From Betaproteobacteria bacterium (lineage in GTDB: Bacteria > Pseudomonadota > Gammaproteobacteria > Burkholderiales > Burkholderiaceae_C), in contig VBCQ01000254.1 in the NCBI GenBank assembly GCA_005882155.1, forward strand, positions 1-11,199: a stretch of 11,199 nucleotides of DNA, written 5' to 3'. Each line of letters begins with the position of its first letter. Position 1 is the first letter of the stretch. The translations under genes and the position numbers were made by a program. The notes under the pieces were generated by a model. That model made no database searches. It had not been told where the DNA came from and was given only the letters and a program-made list of their open reading frames with translations. Of this stretch, positions 1-6,198 are shown piece by piece.

Positions 1-790
1 GTTCAACCAGAACCGCGGGTCGGGCGCGGTGTTCCGCACGATTCCGTCGAAGATCCTCACGCTCGAGCAGCTCGCCACGCCGAAGGTGTTCGCCGAGCTC
101 TCGTTGAAGCCGCGCGGCATGGTGCTGTGCACCGGCCCCACCGGCTCGGGCAAGTCGACCACGCTCGCGGCGATGGTCAACCACCTGAACGAAAACGAAT
201 ACGGCCACGTGCTGACGGTCGAAGACCCGATCGAGTTCGTCCACGAGTCGAAGAAGTGCCTGATCAACCAGCGCGAGGTCGGCCCGCATACGCTGAGCTT
301 CGCCAACGCGCTGCGCTCGGCGCTGCGCGAGGACCCGGACGCGATCCTGGTCGGCGAAATGCGCGACCTGGAGACGATCCGCCTCGCGCTCACCGCGGCC
401 GAGACGGGTCACCTGGTGTTCGGCACCTTGCACACGTCGAGCGCCGCCAAGACGGTGGACCGCATCGTCGACGTGTTCCCCGCGGCCGAGAAGGAGATGG
501 TTCGCGCGATGCTGTCGGAGTCGCTCGTCGCGGTGATCTCGCAGACGCTTTGCAAGCTGAAGGACGGGACCGGCCGCGTCGCAGCGCACGAGATCATGCT
601 GGGCACCGCCGCCATCCGCAATCTGATCCGCGAGAACAAGGTCGCGCATATGTATTCGTCGATCCAGACCGGCAACAGCATGGGCATGCAGACGCTCGAT
701 CAGAACCTCACCGACCTGGTCCGCCGCAACATCATTTCGCCGCTCGAAGCACGCGGCAAATCCAAGTTCCCGGAGAACTTCCCCGGGTGA
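1..790 (+). CDS. pilT: Type IV pilus retraction ATPase PilT (5' end cut off by the window)
   Basis: Hexameric cytoplasmic AAA+-like ATPase of the GspE/PilT family that depolymerises type IV pili at the inner-membrane platform and drives twitching. The reading frame is open from base 2, so the gene begins upstream; the visible part is about 262 residues of a family usually near 345, so roughly the N-terminal PAS-like quarter is missing. The Walker A motif GPTGSGKS is at 134-157. An Asp-box, a Walker B region (DPDAILVGEMRD) and a His-box (AETGHLVFGTLHT) follow. The PilT hallmark AIRNLIRE is encoded at 611-634, which separates PilT from PilB and PilU. The GTG at 29 is an internal valine in the conserved GAVFRTIPSK segment, not a start. 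It is followed after 30 bases by the cyclic-nucleotide-binding gene and then pilU, so the three probably form one transcript. Identification is secure. Confidence 0.96.
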   Translation, partial: FNQNRGSGAVFRTIPSKILTLEQLATPKVFAELSLKPRGMVLCTGPTGSGKSTTLAAMVNHLNENEYGHVLTVEDPIEFVHESKKCLINQREVGPHTLSFANALRSALREDPDAILVGEMRDLETIRLALTAAETGHLVFGTLHTSSAAKTVDRIVDVFPAAEKEMVRAMLSESLVAVISQTLCKLKDGTGRVAAHEIMLGTAAIRNLIRENKVAHMYSSIQTGNSMGMQTLDQNLTDLVRRNIISPLEARGKSKFPENFPG

Positions 791-820
791 CCCGAGCGGC
801 CCGCGAACGATCGAGCCGCC

Positions 821-1459
821 GTGAAGCGCTTGCTGAATCGAATCAAACGCGGCGCGCCTCACGACGCGGCGGCGACAGTCGAGGACTCGGCGTTCTTTTC
901 ATCGATGCTTGTCGAGCCGCCCGAAGAAGCGCAGATCCGCACCACCTGGCGCGAGCGCGCCCTGAAGGTCAGCGCCGAGCCGGCCGATCGCCAGCAGGCA
1001 GCCGAGTTGTTCGCCCAGCTGTGGGGCAGCGACCGCCAGGTCGTCGCACTCAAAGCCGACGAGCTGCTGCGCATGAGCCAGTACCTCGAATTCGTTCGCG
1101 TGCGTGCGGCCGAGGAAGTGATCGCCCAGGACGAGCTCGGCGACTACATGCTTATCGTTCTCGACGGCAACTTGTCGGTCGACCGGGTGCAGCCGTGGGG
1201 CGGACGGGCTCGGCTGGCCGAGGCGCACGCCGGCGACATGCTGGGCGAGATGTCGCTGCTCGACGCCGGCGCGCGCTTCTCGTCTTGCGTCACACTCACG
1301 CCTTGCACCCTGGCCGTTGTCGATGTGCAGCGGCTGGACGAGATGATCACGCACGAGCCGCGGCTCGGCGTTGCGCTGCTGGCTTCGCTGTCGCGCCGGC
1401 TGTCGCTGCGGCTGCGCCAAGTGAGCGCGCGGCTGAGCGCCTTGCTGTCGCAGAATTGA
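821..1459 (+). CDS. Stand-alone cyclic-nucleotide-binding-domain protein between pilT and pilU
   Basis: A 212-residue protein with one CRP/PKA-type cNMP-binding beta-barrel at about residues 75-190. The phosphate-binding cassette reads GEMSLLDAGARFSS; Glu143 and Arg152 occupy the places of the ribose- and phosphate-contacting residues, with the nine-residue spacing of PKA-type sites. The stretch before it (DYMLIVLDGNLSV) fits the usual beta strands. The C-terminal 30 residues are a leucine/arginine-rich helix. No helix-turn-helix domain follows, so it is unlikely to be a CRP-like transcription factor. Start: GTG 821 gives an N-terminal basic helix (MKRLLNRIKRG) 30 bases after pilT; an in-frame ATG at 905 would shorten it by 28 residues, and neither has a clear Shine-Dalgarno. 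Its place inside the retraction operon suggests that it links cAMP or c-di-GMP status to PilT/PilU, but that is inference. Ligand identity cannot be read from the sequence. Confidence 0.9.
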   Translation: MKRLLNRIKRGAPHDAAATVEDSAFFSSMLVEPPEEAQIRTTWRERALKVSAEPADRQQAAELFAQLWGSDRQVVALKADELLRMSQYLEFVRVRAAEEVIAQDELGDYMLIVLDGNLSVDRVQPWGGRARLAEAHAGDMLGEMSLLDAGARFSSCVTLTPCTLAVVDVQRLDEMITHEPRLGVALLASLSRRLSLRLRQVSARLSALLSQN

Positions 1460-1474
1460 ACTGACACCTCCTTC

Positions 1475-1480
1475 AAAGGA
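1475..1480 (+). promoter_or_regulatory. Ribosome binding site of pilU
   Basis: AAAGGA lies six bases before the ATG at 1487, in the 27-base gap after the cyclic-nucleotide-binding gene. It fixes the pilU start. Confidence 0.8.
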
Positions 1481-1486
1481 CGCAGT

Positions 1487-2623
1487 ATGGAACGGGACCA
1501 GGCATCGAAATTCGTCAACGATCTGCTGCGCCTGATGGTCTCGCGCAACGGCTCCGACCTCTTCCTCACCGCCGACTTTCCGCCGGCGATCAAGGTCGAC
1601 GGCAAGGTCACCAAAGTGTCGCCGCAGCCGCTGACCGGCCAGCACACGCTCGCGCTGACGCGGGCGGTGATGAACGACAAGCAGGCGGCCGAGTTCGAGC
1701 GCACGAAGGAATGCAATTTCGCAATCTCGCCGCAGGGCATCGGTCGCTTCCGCGTCAACGCCTTCGTGCAGCAAGGCAACGTGGGGCTGGTCATGCGCAC
1801 GATCCCGCAGACCTTGCCGACCATCGACAGCCTGGCGCTGCCGCAAATCCTCAAGGACGTCGCGACCAGCAAGCGCGGTCTCGTGATCTTCGTCGGCGCG
1901 ACCGGCTCGGGCAAGAGCACGTCGCTGGCGGCGATGGTCGACTTCCGCAACGAGAACTCGTTCGGCCACATCATCACGATCGAGGACCCGGTCGAATTCG
2001 TTCATCCGCACAAGAATTGCATCGTCACCCAGCGTGAAGTCGGCATCGATACCGACGGCTGGGGGCAGGCGCTGAAGAACACGCTGCGCCAAGCGCCCGA
2101 CGTGATCCTGATGGGCGAGATCCGCGACCGCGAAACGATGGAGCACGCGGTGCAGTTCGCCGAGACCGGCCACTTGTGCATGGCGACCCTGCACGCCAAC
2201 AGCTCGAATCAGGCGCTCGACCGCATCATCAACTTCTTCCCGGAGGATCGGCGCGCGCAACTGTTGATGGACTTGTCGCTGAACCTGAAGGGGCTGGTGT
2301 CGCAACGCCTGTTGCCGCGCCAGGAAGGCAAGGGGCGCATCGCCGCGGTGGAGATCATGCTCAACACGCCGCTGATCTCGGAGCTGATCTTCAAGGGCGA
2401 GGTCGCCGAGATCAAAGAGATCATGAAGCGCTCGCGCGAGCTCGGCATGCAGACCTTCGACCAGAGTCTGTTCGACCTGTACGAGAACCAGATGGTCACT
2501 TACGAAGACGCGCTGCGCAATGCCGACTCGGTCAACGATTTGCGACTGCAGATCAAACTGCACAGCCATCGCGCGCGCAGCAGCGACTTGGCCGCGGGCA
2601 CGGAACACCTGACGATTGTTTAG
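1487..2623 (+). CDS. pilU: PilT-dependent retraction ATPase PilU
   Basis: Complete 378-residue paralogue of PilT, the accessory retraction motor that works with PilT to pull pili under load. The N-terminal domain (about residues 1-110) is of the PAS-like PilT type (GSDLFLTADFPPAIKVDGKV). The Walker A motif GATGSGKST spans residues 137-145. Walker B (DVILMGEIRD) begins at 205. The His-box AETGHLCMATLH spans 225-236. The PilT signature AIRNLIRE is replaced by LISELIFKGE, as expected in PilU. The C-terminal tail after the motor (about residues 345-378) is hydrophilic and poorly conserved. The ATG at 1487 is preceded by AAAGGA. It is the last gene of the pilT-cNMP-pilU unit and is followed by a palindromic element instead of another pilus gene. 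Confident call from motifs, length and context. Confidence 0.96.
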   Translation: MERDQASKFVNDLLRLMVSRNGSDLFLTADFPPAIKVDGKVTKVSPQPLTGQHTLALTRAVMNDKQAAEFERTKECNFAISPQGIGRFRVNAFVQQGNVGLVMRTIPQTLPTIDSLALPQILKDVATSKRGLVIFVGATGSGKSTSLAAMVDFRNENSFGHIITIEDPVEFVHPHKNCIVTQREVGIDTDGWGQALKNTLRQAPDVILMGEIRDRETMEHAVQFAETGHLCMATLHANSSNQALDRIINFFPEDRRAQLLMDLSLNLKGLVSQRLLPRQEGKGRIAAVEIMLNTPLISELIFKGEVAEIKEIMKRSRELGMQTFDQSLFDLYENQMVTYEDALRNADSVNDLRLQIKLHSHRARSSDLAAGTEHLTIV

Positions 2624-2628
2624 CTAGC

Positions 2629-2720
2629 CCCCCAGTCGCTGCGCTCCTGCCCCCGAGGGGCGCCACCCCTGGGCCCGGCAAAGCCGGTTCCCGGGGCGTT
2701 GCTTGATGAACGCTTCGCTT
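2629..2720. repeat. Palindrome-rich intergenic element after pilU
   Basis: GC-rich non-coding stretch with at least two hairpins. One is GCCCC-CGA-GGGGC at 2649-2661. The larger spans 2666-2696: an outer stem CCCC/GGGG (2666-2669 with 2693-2696), then GGG/CCC (2671-2673 with 2690-2692), and an inner stem CCGGC-AAA-GCCGG (2675-2687). There is no T-tract, so it is not a canonical intrinsic terminator, though it could slow or end pilU transcription or protect the 3' end. In composition and placement it resembles the dispersed REP-like intergenic sequences common in Burkholderiales. Only one copy is visible here, so the boundaries are approximate. Confidence 0.5.
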
Positions 2721-2730
2721 TTGCTTGCTT

Positions 2731-2734
2731 GAGG
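2731..2734 (+). promoter_or_regulatory. Ribosome binding site of the HIBADH-family gene
   Basis: GAGG lies eight bases before ATG 2743 and favours that start over the in-frame TTG at 2725. Confidence 0.6.
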
Positions 2735-2742
2735 CCGTACTG

Positions 2743-3636
2743 ATGAGCACCAAGACCTACGAACCGATCGCACCGCGCAAAGTCGCCTTTCTCGGCCTGG
2801 GCGTGATGGGCCATCCGATGGCCGGCCATCTGGCGCGTGCCGGTCATGCGGTGACGGTCTACAACCGGACCGCGGCGAAGGCGCAGCAGTGGACGACCGA
2901 GTACGGCGGCAAGGCAGCGGCGACACCGCGCGCTGCGGCCGACGGCGCCGACATCGTCTTTGCCTGCGTCGGCAACGACGACGACTTGCGCAGCATCGTG
3001 CTCGGCGATGCCGGCGCGCTCGCCGGCATGAAGCGCGGCGCGATCTTCGTCGACCACACGACCGCGTCGGCGGCGGTGGCGCGCGAGCTGAGCGCGCTGG
3101 CACGCGAACGCGGCCTGCAGTTCATCGACGCGCCGGTGTCGGGCGGCAATCTCGGCGCGATCAACGGCATGCTGACCGTGATGTGCGGCGGCGATGCTGC
3201 CGCGTTTGCGGCGATCCAGCCGGTCGCGATGGCGTATTCGAAAGCCGTCACGCTGCTCGGCGACAGCGGCGCCGGCCAGCTCGCCAAGATGGTGAACCAG
3301 ATCGCGATCGCCGGGCTTGTGCAAGGCCTCGCCGAAGCGATCGTGTTCGGCGAGAAAGCCGGCCTCGACATGAAAGCCGTGCTCGGCGTCATCGGCAAGG
3401 GCGCGGCGCAGAGCTGGCAGATGGACAACCGCGGCCCGACGATGATCGAAGGCAAATTCGATTTCGGCTTCGCCGTCGACTGGATGCGCAAGGACCTCGG
3501 CCTGGTGCTCGACGAAGCCAAGCGCAACGGCGCGCGCCTGCCGGTGACGGCGCTGGTCGACCAGTTCTACGCCGACCTGCAGGCGCAGGGCGGCAACCGC
3601 TGGGACACGTCGAGCCTGATCAAGCGGCTGCGCTGA
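2743..3636 (+). CDS. 3-hydroxyisobutyrate dehydrogenase family NAD(P)-dependent oxidoreductase
   Basis: A 297-residue beta-hydroxyacid dehydrogenase, probably cytoplasmic, that oxidises a 3-hydroxy acid or reduces the matching semialdehyde with NAD(P). The Rossmann motif GLGVMGHPM is at residues 18-26, followed by YNRT, the usual cofactor-specificity region. The substrate loop FIDAPVSGG is at 127-135. The catalytic Lys182 lies in GQLAKMVNQ, with the conserved Asn185 nearby. DFGFAVDWMRKDLGL in the C-terminal helical domain is also family-typical. Length matches the family (about 290-300). Substrate could be 3-hydroxyisobutyrate, tartronate semialdehyde or glyoxylate/succinic semialdehyde (GarR/GlxR, MmsB and GLYR branches). 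No valine- or glyoxylate-catabolism gene is adjacent to decide. It stands alone on this strand and ends six bases before the convergent dolP gene. Family is certain; substrate unknown. Confidence 0.93.
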   Translation: MSTKTYEPIAPRKVAFLGLGVMGHPMAGHLARAGHAVTVYNRTAAKAQQWTTEYGGKAAATPRAAADGADIVFACVGNDDDLRSIVLGDAGALAGMKRGAIFVDHTTASAAVARELSALARERGLQFIDAPVSGGNLGAINGMLTVMCGGDAAAFAAIQPVAMAYSKAVTLLGDSGAGQLAKMVNQIAIAGLVQGLAEAIVFGEKAGLDMKAVLGVIGKGAAQSWQMDNRGPTMIEGKFDFGFAVDWMRKDLGLVLDEAKRNGARLPVTALVDQFYADLQAQGGNRWDTSSLIKRLR

Positions 3637-3642
3637 GCGCTT

Positions 3643-4275
3643 TCACCGCGTCTTCGACATGCTGGCGAGCTCGGCTTCGCTGACGATCTCGAACACCTTG
3701 ACGACCTTGTGCACACCGCTTACGCCGCGTGCGATGTCCGCCGCACGGGTCGCCTCGCGCTCGGTCACGATGCCCATCAAGTAGACGGTGCCGCGCTCGG
3801 TCACGACCTTGATCGTGTTGGCGAACAGATCGCGCGCATCGATGAAGCTCGCTTTGACTTTGCTCGTGATGATCGCGTCGTTGGAGCGGCTGGCGAACGA
3901 CGGCGCGCCGCTCACCTCGACCTCGTTGACCGTCGAACGCACGTTCTCGATCTTCGACACGGTCTGTTCCACCGTGGTCTTGTCGGCATCGCTCGGCACT
4001 TCGCCGGTCACGAGCACCATGCGGTTGTAGCTCGTCGTGCTGACATGGCCGCGGTCGCCCAGCTGGTCGTGCAGCCGGTTCATCGCCTTCAATTCGATCG
4101 CCTGATCTTCGATCTGCGTGCCCGAAGTGCGGCGGTCGCTGACCATCAAGGTGCCGCCGAGCACCGCGCCGCCGACGATCAGCGGTGCGCAGGCACTGAG
4201 CGCGCCCGAAGAGATCAGTGCGCCGAGCAGCGCGTACAAGCGCCACGATCGTGGCCGGTGGGTCGATGGCGTCAT
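3643..4275 (-). CDS. dolP: Dual-BON-domain outer-membrane lipoprotein DolP (YraP)
   Basis: A 210-residue exported lipoprotein. The basic N-terminus and hydrophobic segment (LYALLGALISSGALSAC) end in lipobox LSAC with Cys29; Ala-Pro after the Cys lacks the Asp retention signal, so outer-membrane sorting is expected. Two BON domains follow at about residues 55-122 and 130-195. Diagnostic blocks match E. coli DolP as I recall it: DRRTSGTQIED after the lipobox, and YLMGIVTEREA in the second BON domain. DolP binds anionic phospholipid and supports BAM and outer-membrane integrity. Start: ATG 4275 overlaps the diaA stop as ATGA, implying translational coupling; an upstream ATG at 4326 would place 17 extra residues inside diaA and is less likely. 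Gene order yraN-diaA-dolP supports the assignment. OsmY-like proteins also have two BON domains but lack the lipobox. Confidence 0.94.
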   Translation of the reverse strand: MTPSTHRPRSWRLYALLGALISSGALSACAPLIVGGAVLGGTLMVSDRRTSGTQIEDQAIELKAMNRLHDQLGDRGHVSTTSYNRMVLVTGEVPSDADKTTVEQTVSKIENVRSTVNEVEVSGAPSFASRSNDAIITSKVKASFIDARDLFANTIKVVTERGTVYLMGIVTEREATRAADIARGVSGVHKVVKVFEIVSEAELASMSKTR

Positions 4276-4868
4276 GCGTTGTCCTGTTCGCCTAGAAGCT
4301 GAAGGTCGACCGCGTCGCAGATGCAATGCAGCGTCAGCAGATGCACTTCCTGGATGCGCGCCGTGCGCTCGTGCGGAACGCAGATGTGCACGTCGGTCTC
4401 GGTGAGTTGATCGCGCAGCTTGCCGCCGCCGCGGCCGGTCAGCGCGATCACCGTCATCTCCTTGGCATGCGCCACGTCGACGGCGGCCAGCACGTTGGCC
4501 GAGTTGCCGCTCGTCGAAATGGCGAGCAGCACGTCGCCCGGCGAGCCGAGTGCTTGCACTTGCTTGGAGAAAATCGAGTTGAAGTCGTAGTCGTTGCCGA
4601 CCGCGGTCAGGATCGACGTGTCGGTGGTCAGTGCCAATGCCGCGAGGCCGGGCCGCTCGCGCTCGAAGCGGCCGACGAACTCGGCAGCGAAATGCTGCGC
4701 GTCAGCCGCCGACCCGCCGTTGCCGCAGGCCAGCACCTTGCCGCCTCCGGTGATGCAACCCACGACCGCACTGACGGCGTCGGAGATCGGTTTGGCGAGG
4801 ATTTCAGCGGCCGCGTATTTGAGATCGGCGCTGTCGAAAAACTGTTGCTGAATGCGTTGTTCAAGCAT
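4272..4868 (-). CDS. diaA: SIS-domain protein, DiaA by position (GmhA-like metal site retained)
   Basis: A 198-residue single-SIS-domain protein. DiaA tetramers bind DnaA and promote timely initiation at oriC; the sister family GmhA isomerises sedoheptulose-7-phosphate for LPS heptose. The phosphosugar-binding loops CGNGGSAADA (Ser53) and AISTSGNS are intact. Position between yraN and dolP and the opening MLEQRIQQ match DiaA. However His59, Glu63, Gln173 and His181 match the four residues reported as the GmhA zinc site; as I recall E. coli DiaA, it has Ser and Asn at the second and fourth. An isomerase role, or both roles, is therefore possible. Start: ATG 4868 gives the family length (E. coli DiaA about 196); an in-frame ATG at 4880 adds four residues and neither has a clear Shine-Dalgarno. 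The stop overlaps the dolP start by ATGA. Confidence 0.88.
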   Translation of the reverse strand: MLEQRIQQQFFDSADLKYAAAEILAKPISDAVSAVVGCITGGGKVLACGNGGSAADAQHFAAEFVGRFERERPGLAALALTTDTSILTAVGNDYDFNSIFSKQVQALGSPGDVLLAISTSGNSANVLAAVDVAHAKEMTVIALTGRGGGKLRDQLTETDVHICVPHERTARIQEVHLLTLHCICDAVDLQLLGEQDNA

Positions 4869-4919
4869 GGCGTGGATCATATGACATGGTCCAGCGACCT
4901 CAGTTCCATCGCCAGGGTT

Positions 4920-5291
4920 TCACCCGGCGTCGAACGCTCCGCGCAACCACTCGATGCGCTCGCCCTCGATCGCGACGACATCGAAGCGGCATGCCGGCGG
5001 CGACGCGAAGCCGCGCAGGTAGTGCTGGGCGGCGAGGATGATGCGGCGTTGTTTGGTCACCGTCACGCTCGCCGCCGCGCCGCCGAAGCCCGCCGTCTTG
5101 CGCGCGCGCACTTCGACGAATACCAAGGTGCCGTCGCGCTCGCGCAGAATCAGGTCGACTTCGCCGCCGCGCAAGCGCGGTCCGGCAGCGACCCGATAAT
5201 TGCGCTGCACCAGCGTCAAGCCGTGACGCTGCAAATGCGCCCACGCTCGTGCCTCGCCTTCATCGCCGATTCCCTTGGTCGTGACCACCAC
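4920..5291 (-). CDS. yraN: YraN family (UPF0102) endonuclease-like protein
   Basis: A 123-residue protein of the UPF0102/YraN family, which has a restriction-endonuclease-like fold related to Holliday-junction resolvases; its cellular role is not established. Visible signature blocks are GDEGEARAWAHLQ, RGGEVDLILRE (the Glu/Asp of the nuclease core), LVFVEVRARK (the ExK-type element), GGAAASVT and CRFDVVAI near the C-terminus. Start: GTG 5291 has GAGG (minus strand, 5300-5303) eight bases upstream and gives the family length. The only in-frame ATG, at 5396, would add a 35-residue Ala-rich stretch that is merely the antisense of rsmI. The chosen start lies within the first codons of divergent rsmI. 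The gene is followed by diaA after about 50 bases, as in E. coli where lpoA precedes it; no lpoA is present here. Confidence 0.9.
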   Translation of the reverse strand: MVVTTKGIGDEGEARAWAHLQRHGLTLVQRNYRVAAGPRLRGGEVDLILRERDGTLVFVEVRARKTAGFGGAAASVTVTKQRRIILAAQHYLRGFASPPACRFDVVAIEGERIEWLRGAFDAG

Positions 5292-6198
5292 CTCGAATGC
5301 CTCGCTGTTGTTGCAGGCCGCTGCCGCTGCGGCCGGCGCGCAGCAGTATCCCGCAGCTGCGCTGTACGTGGTCGCGACGCCGATCGGCAACCTCACGGAC
5401 TTGAGCCTGCGCGCGATTCATGTGCTCGCCCTCGTCGACGCCGTCGCCTGCGAGGACACGCGCCACAGCGCACCGCTGTTGCGCCATCTCGGCATCGACA
5501 AGCCGCTCGTCGCGCTGCACGAGCACAACGAGCGCGAGGCAGCGCAAAGCGTGCTCGCGCGACTCGCACGCGGCGAGCGCGTGGCCTATGTCAGCGACGC
5601 CGGCACGCCCGCCATCAGCGACCCCGGCGCAGCGCTCGTCGCTGCGGTGCGCGATGCCGGCCATCCGAGCGTGCCGATCCCCGGCGCAAGCAGCGCGATC
5701 GCCGCGCTGAGCGTCGCCGGCGACACCCATGCCGACGGCTTTCGGTTTGTCGGCTTCTTGCCGACTCGCAGTGCGGATCGCACACGAGCGTTGAAGACAC
5801 TCGCCGCCACAGCGTCGGCGCAGGTGCTGTTCGAAGCGCCGCACCGCATCGCGGCACTGGCCGACGATCTGCGCCAACACTGCGGCACGCGAACCATCAC
5901 GCTGTGCCGCGAGCTGACCAAGCAATTCGAGTCGGTCGCGACGATGCCGGCGGACCAGCTCCCGGCCTGGCTCGCCGCGGACGCGAACCGCCTGCGCGGC
6001 GAGTTCGTCCTCGTCGTGCACGCGCTCGACACGCCGGCGGCCGACGATGAGCCGGCGCGCCACGACGCGATGCTGCGTACGCTGCTCGCGGCCTTGCCGC
6101 TCAAGCAAGCCGTCGCTGTCGCCGCCGAATTGAGCGGCGCGCCGCGCAACGCGCTCTATGCGCGCGCGTTGGCGCTGAAGGACGCCGCCGCCGACTGA
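5281..6198 (+). CDS. rsmI: 16S rRNA 2'-O-ribose C1402 methyltransferase RsmI
   Basis: A 305-residue SAM-dependent tetrapyrrole-methylase-fold enzyme that methylates the ribose of C1402 in 16S rRNA at the decoding centre; RsmH modifies the base. The first core strand and loop, YVVATPIGNLTDLSLRA, starts at residue 29. CEDTRHS, YVSDAGTPAISDPGAALV (from about 103) and PIPGASSAIAALSVAG are the family blocks that form the SAM and active-site pockets. The C-terminus carries the small helical domain (LPLKQAVAVAAELSG...RNALYARAL). Start: GTG 5281 is chosen; TTG 5275 is in frame and also possible. Neither has a convincing Shine-Dalgarno. The first 28 residues are Ala/Gln-rich and poorly conserved. The 5' end overlaps divergent yraN, and the 3' end overlaps the convergent oxidoreductase by 43 bases. 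RsmI next to yraN-diaA-dolP is a conserved proteobacterial arrangement. Confidence 0.95.
   Translation: MTTTSNASLLLQAAAAAAGAQQYPAAALYVVATPIGNLTDLSLRAIHVLALVDAVACEDTRHSAPLLRHLGIDKPLVALHEHNEREAAQSVLARLARGERVAYVSDAGTPAISDPGAALVAAVRDAGHPSVPIPGASSAIAALSVAGDTHADGFRFVGFLPTRSADRTRALKTLAATASAQVLFEAPHRIAALADDLRQHCGTRTITLCRELTKQFESVATMPADQLPAWLAADANRLRGEFVLVVHALDTPAADDEPARHDAMLRTLLAALPLKQAVAVAAELSGAPRNALYARALALKDAAAD

Noticed and set aside
127..1464. Plus-strand open frame (445 codons) across pilT and the cyclic-nucleotide gene
   Set aside because: It is an out-of-frame shadow of pilT with an Arg/Gly/Pro-biased translation; the real frames carry clear motifs.
899..2608. Long minus-strand open frame (569 codons) across the cyclic-nucleotide gene and pilU
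   Set aside because: It is antisense to two well-supported genes, its translation is Arg/His/Asp-rich low-information sequence typical of GC-rich shadow frames, and no domain is recognisable.
2666..2696. Intrinsic terminator for the pil operon
   Set aside because: The hairpin is strong but no T-tract follows, so it is listed as a palindromic element.
4885..4911. Tiny upstream ORF (8 codons) on the minus strand before diaA
   Set aside because: ATG 4887 has a GAGGT nine bases upstream, but the frame is only eight codons and overlaps the diaA start; chance occurrence is likely and no regulatory codon pattern is seen.
5292..5396. Longer yraN start at ATG 5396
   Set aside because: The extra 35 residues are an Ala-rich antisense copy of the rsmI N-terminus and exceed the family length; GTG 5291 has a Shine-Dalgarno.
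4326..6050. Plus-strand open frame (574 codons) across diaA, yraN and rsmI
   Set aside because: It is a shadow frame: diaA and yraN on the minus strand and rsmI in another plus frame have clear family motifs.
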